The notes beneath the pieces are model-generated. The model saw only the letters and a program-made list of their open reading frames with translations, ran no database searches and was not told the DNA's origin. The position numbers and the translations under genes were made by a program. Of a stretch of DNA of 7,167 bases, positions 5,692 through 7,167 are shown one piece after another (the stretch's first letter is position 1; each line of letters begins with the position of its first letter). The stretch comes from a bacterium (lineage in GTDB: Bacteria; JAMCPX01): the NCBI GenBank assembly GCA_021800575.1, contig JAJYYW010000068.1, positions 1 to 7,167 on the forward strand. Reading direction: 5' to 3'.

Positions 5692-6050
5692 ATGCAACAA
5701 CGTATAAAGTATGGACCATTGCAGGGATACTGCTGTTTGCAGGAGGCATACTCGTCTTCAGGCATAACCTGACGGACCTCGCGGCATTCACAGCAGGCAC
5801 CGCTATCATAACCGTGAACCTTGTCCTGCTCGGCAAGGGCATGTCGGCGATCCTCGGCCATTCGGGGAACAAAGCCGTATATATCTTCCTCCTGATCCTT
5901 AAATATGCATTTTTGTTGACAACACTTTATATAACCATAGTAATAGTGAAGGTACGGCCCGTTCCCTTTATGCTGGGGATAACGGTGATGCCGCTGAGCA
6001 CAATGCTCATGGCACTATTTTTCATTGTAAGGAGACAGGACAATGCATGA
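5688..6050 (+). CDS. atpI: ATP synthase subunit I (AtpI), membrane assembly factor
   Basis: A 120-residue, very hydrophobic protein with four membrane segments at about 8-24, 31-49, 63-87 and 93-114. The second contains AGTAIITVNLVLLGKG and the third begins AVYIFLLILKYAFLL. This pattern, and the position before atpB, fit the AtpI (ATP synthase I chain) family, which helps assemble the c-ring in some bacteria. Sequence conservation in this family is low, so the call leans on topology and context. The start is ATG 5688, overlapping the atpZ stop TGA (5689-5691) by 4 nt; the frame is open further upstream, but that would overlap atpZ heavily. The 3' end overlaps atpB by 8 nt, and the atpB ribosome-binding site lies within this gene. 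Confidence 0.82.
   Translation: MNATTYKVWTIAGILLFAGGILVFRHNLTDLAAFTAGTAIITVNLVLLGKGMSAILGHSGNKAVYIFLLILKYAFLLTTLYITIVIVKVRPVPFMLGITVMPLSTMLMALFFIVRRQDNA
6029..6034 (+). promoter_or_regulatory. Ribosome-binding site of atpB, inside the 3' end of atpI
   Basis: AAGGAG lies 8 nt before ATG 6043. The atpI stop (6048-6050) lies just after the atpB start, which suggests coupled translation of the two membrane proteins. Confidence 0.75.
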
Positions 6051-6762
6051 ACAATTAACGTGGTTGAGCCTCATACCGGGATTGAGGGATGTCCCGGGTT
6101 ATATGATAACCTATCCTTTGACAGGCGTCATTCTCATTCTGCTCACCTTTTTGGTGTACAGGACCCTGAAACGCAGGAATTATCCCGAGGTACCGGATGA
6201 AAAATTGACGCTGTTTTCGCTGTTCGACATCATTTACGAAGCGCTGTACAACTTCACCGCCTCGGTCATTCCGGACGAACCGGAGAAATACCTCCCGCTC
6301 ATCGGCACCCTGTTCATCCTCATATTCATGTCAAACCTCTGGGGCGTCATCCCGGGCATGACCCCTCCCACGGACACGCTGAACACGAACGCTGCCATGG
6401 CGGTTACCGTGTTCATCGCCTACAACTATTACGGGTTCAAGACCCACGGAATAAAGTATGTCCGCCACTTCATGGGACCCATCTGGTGGCTTGCTCCGAT
6501 CATGCTGGTGGTCGAGATCATCAGCAATCTCGTCAGGCCGGTGTCCCTCTCGCTCAGGCTTTTCGCGAACATGCTGGGCGACCACACGGCACTGGGGATA
6601 TTCTCCCACCTCCTGCCGGTCATTGTCCCGATATTCTTCATGATACTCGGCATTTTTGTGTCGTTCATTCAGGCCCTGGTGTTTTCCATCCTCAGCGCAA
6701 TCTACATCGCACTTGCTGTTTCCCATGAAGAGGAAGAAAAGGGCACAGAAGTTGATCTGTGA
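6043..6762 (+). CDS. atpB: ATP synthase Fo subunit a
   Basis: A 239-residue membrane protein forming the ion half-channels next to the c-ring. The essential stator arginine is Arg172 in [17 protein letters not shown] (165-181), matching E. coli Arg210. Gln210 in [10 protein letters not shown] matches E. coli Gln252. Other family marks are [16 protein letters not shown] (96-111), N114 and N116, and [19 protein letters not shown] (148-166). Membrane helices lie at about 21-40, 84-104, 117-132, 147-165, 185-205 and 207-228. The positions matching E. coli Glu219 and His245 are His181 and Gly203, so that polar pair is arranged differently; LGDH after the arginine helix is familiar from deltaproteobacterial-type a subunits. 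The C-terminus is acidic ([13 protein letters not shown]). The start at ATG 6043 is supported by AAGGAG 8 nt upstream and overlaps the end of atpI. Confidence 0.96.
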   Translation: MHEQLTWLSLIPGLRDVPGYMITYPLTGVILILLTFLVYRTLKRRNYPEVPDEKLTLFSLFDIIYEALYNFTASVIPDEPEKYLPLIGTLFILIFMSNLWGVIPGMTPPTDTLNTNAAMAVTVFIAYNYYGFKTHGIKYVRHFMGPIWWLAPIMLVVEIISNLVRPVSLSLRLFANMLGDHTALGIFSHLLPVIVPIFFMILGIFVSFIQALVFSILSAIYIALAVSHEEEEKGTEVDL

Positions 6763-6803
6763 GTACACATGTTTTTTACGGAAAAAATCTTTAAGAAAGG
6801 AGG
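6763..6803 (+). promoter_or_regulatory. A/T-rich leader and strong ribosome-binding site of atpE
   Basis: The 49-nt atpB-atpE gap holds TTTTTT (6772-6777), AAAAAA (6782-6787) and the Shine-Dalgarno sequence AAAGGAGG (6796-6803), 8 nt before ATG 6812. An A/U-rich stretch before the c-subunit ribosome-binding site recalls the translational enhancer of E. coli atpE, where c must be made in excess over a. Enhancer function here is inferred. The site also fixes the start, since the frame is open well upstream. Confidence 0.6.
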
Positions 6804-6811
6804 AACAGAAC

Positions 6812-7141
6812 ATGCTCAGAAGGTTTTTCAGCACAGCAGCATCCACCATCGTGCTTCTGCTGATGGCAATACCGGCGTTTGCTGACGGTACTGCAGCACA
6901 GGCAGGCGACACCAGCGTGAAGGCGTGGCTCGCAATCGCCAGCGGTATCGGTATAGCGATTGCCGCATTCGGCGGAGCACTCGGCCAGGGCAGATCCATT
7001 TCATCGGCCCTCGATGGTATTGCACGGAATCCCGGCGCTTCAGGAAAAATCGTGACCCCGATGATCATCGGTCTTGCGCTTATCGAGTCACTGGTCATCT
7101 ACGCGTTCGTCATCGCATTCCTGCTGCAGGGAAAGATATAA
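6812..7141 (+). CDS. atpE: ATP synthase Fo subunit c with N-terminal signal peptide
   Basis: A 109-residue precursor; a typical c subunit is about 70-90. Residues 1-24 look like a cleavable signal peptide: basic MLRR, a hydrophobic stretch (TIVLLLMAI) and PAFA before Asp25. Cleavage there leaves an 85-residue mature chain. The mature part has two helices, about 38-66 and 79-105, joined by the conserved loop ARNPGASGK (71-79). The ion-carrying carboxylate is Glu92 in [10 protein letters not shown]. Helix 1 carries GQG with Gln59. Aligned by the R-x-P loop to Ilyobacter c, Gln59, Glu92, Ser93 and Tyr97 match Q32, E65, S66 and Y70, while Val63 and Thr67 are replaced by Leu90 and Leu94. The protein forms the rotating ring that couples ion flow to ATP synthesis. 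The ATG is fixed by AAAGGAGG 8 nt upstream. It is the last gene in the window; a hairpin follows. Confidence 0.94.
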   Translation: MLRRFFSTAASTIVLLLMAIPAFADGTAAQAGDTSVKAWLAIASGIGIAIAAFGGALGQGRSISSALDGIARNPGASGKIVTPMIIGLALIESLVIYAFVIAFLLQGKI

Positions 7142-7146
7142 TCGCA

Positions 7147-7167
7147 GAGCCGGGGGTTCCCGGTCTC
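7147..7167 (+). terminator. Probable terminator hairpin after atpE, cut by the window end
   Basis: CCGGG (7150-7154) pairs with CCCGG (7159-7163) around a GGTT loop. The stem continues with GAG (7147-7149) and CTC (7165-7167) across one bulged T (7164). It begins 6 nt after the atpE stop codon. Whether a T-run follows cannot be seen, so termination is likely but not proven. Confidence 0.5.

Noticed and set aside
6725..6811. An in-frame upstream extension of AtpE from ATG 6725
   Set aside because: It would overlap the end of atpB and add a highly basic segment before a good signal peptide. The strong Shine-Dalgarno sequence at 6796-6803 points to ATG 6812.
6331..7098. A 255-codon open frame on the - strand over atpB and atpE
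   Set aside because: It is antisense to two well-supported genes, crosses their boundary, and has no family resemblance.

Overview
This window is a compact stretch of bacterial housekeeping genes, all on the + strand. It carries twelve protein genes (the first is cut by the window edge) and one tRNA. Gaps are short: the longest protein-gene gap is 128 nt, and it holds the tRNA. There is no sign of mobile DNA, CRISPR, phage genes or a foreign insert. Composition is fairly GC-rich by eye (not computed), and AGG is a common Arg codon.

Organism: a bacterium using the MEP isoprenoid route (ispE). Three features recall Desulfobacterota/Geobacter-like or Nitrospirota-like genomes: the order ispE - (spoVG) - tRNA-Gln - prs - rplY/ctc - pth - ychF, a bactofilin directly behind parB, and a separate Fo cluster (atpZ-atpI-atpB-atpE). 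That placement is an inference from gene order and family resemblance as I remember them; no search was run.

Layout: (1) 1-665, end of parB and a bactofilin, i.e. chromosome partitioning plus a cytoskeletal scaffold, with the bactofilin ribosome-binding site overlapping the parB stop. (2) 672-1828, ispE and spoVG. (3) 1829-1956, a 10-bp hairpin and tRNA-Gln(TTG), with prs starting only 13 nt after the tRNA. (4) 1957-5403, prs, rplY, pth and ychF: PRPP supply followed by three translation-related proteins. pth starts at TTG and has a strong hairpin early in its coding sequence. (5) 5404-5475, a 72-nt spacer that may hold a weak promoter. (6) 5476-7141, atpZ, atpI, atpB and atpE, the membrane-sector part of ATP synthase. 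The AtpE precursor carries a signal peptide, and a hairpin after its stop runs into the window edge.

How the genes work together: prs makes PRPP for nucleotide, His and Trp synthesis; L25, Pth, YchF and tRNA-Gln serve translation; AtpZ and AtpI support assembly or ion handling of the a/c rotor-stator pair made by atpB and atpE. The F1 and stalk genes (atpF, H, A, G, D, C) are not in the window.

I found no convincing undescribed system. The points most worth a second look are the AtpE signal peptide and ion-site residues, the unusual pth start region, the parB-bactofilin coupling, and the tRNA-prs junction.
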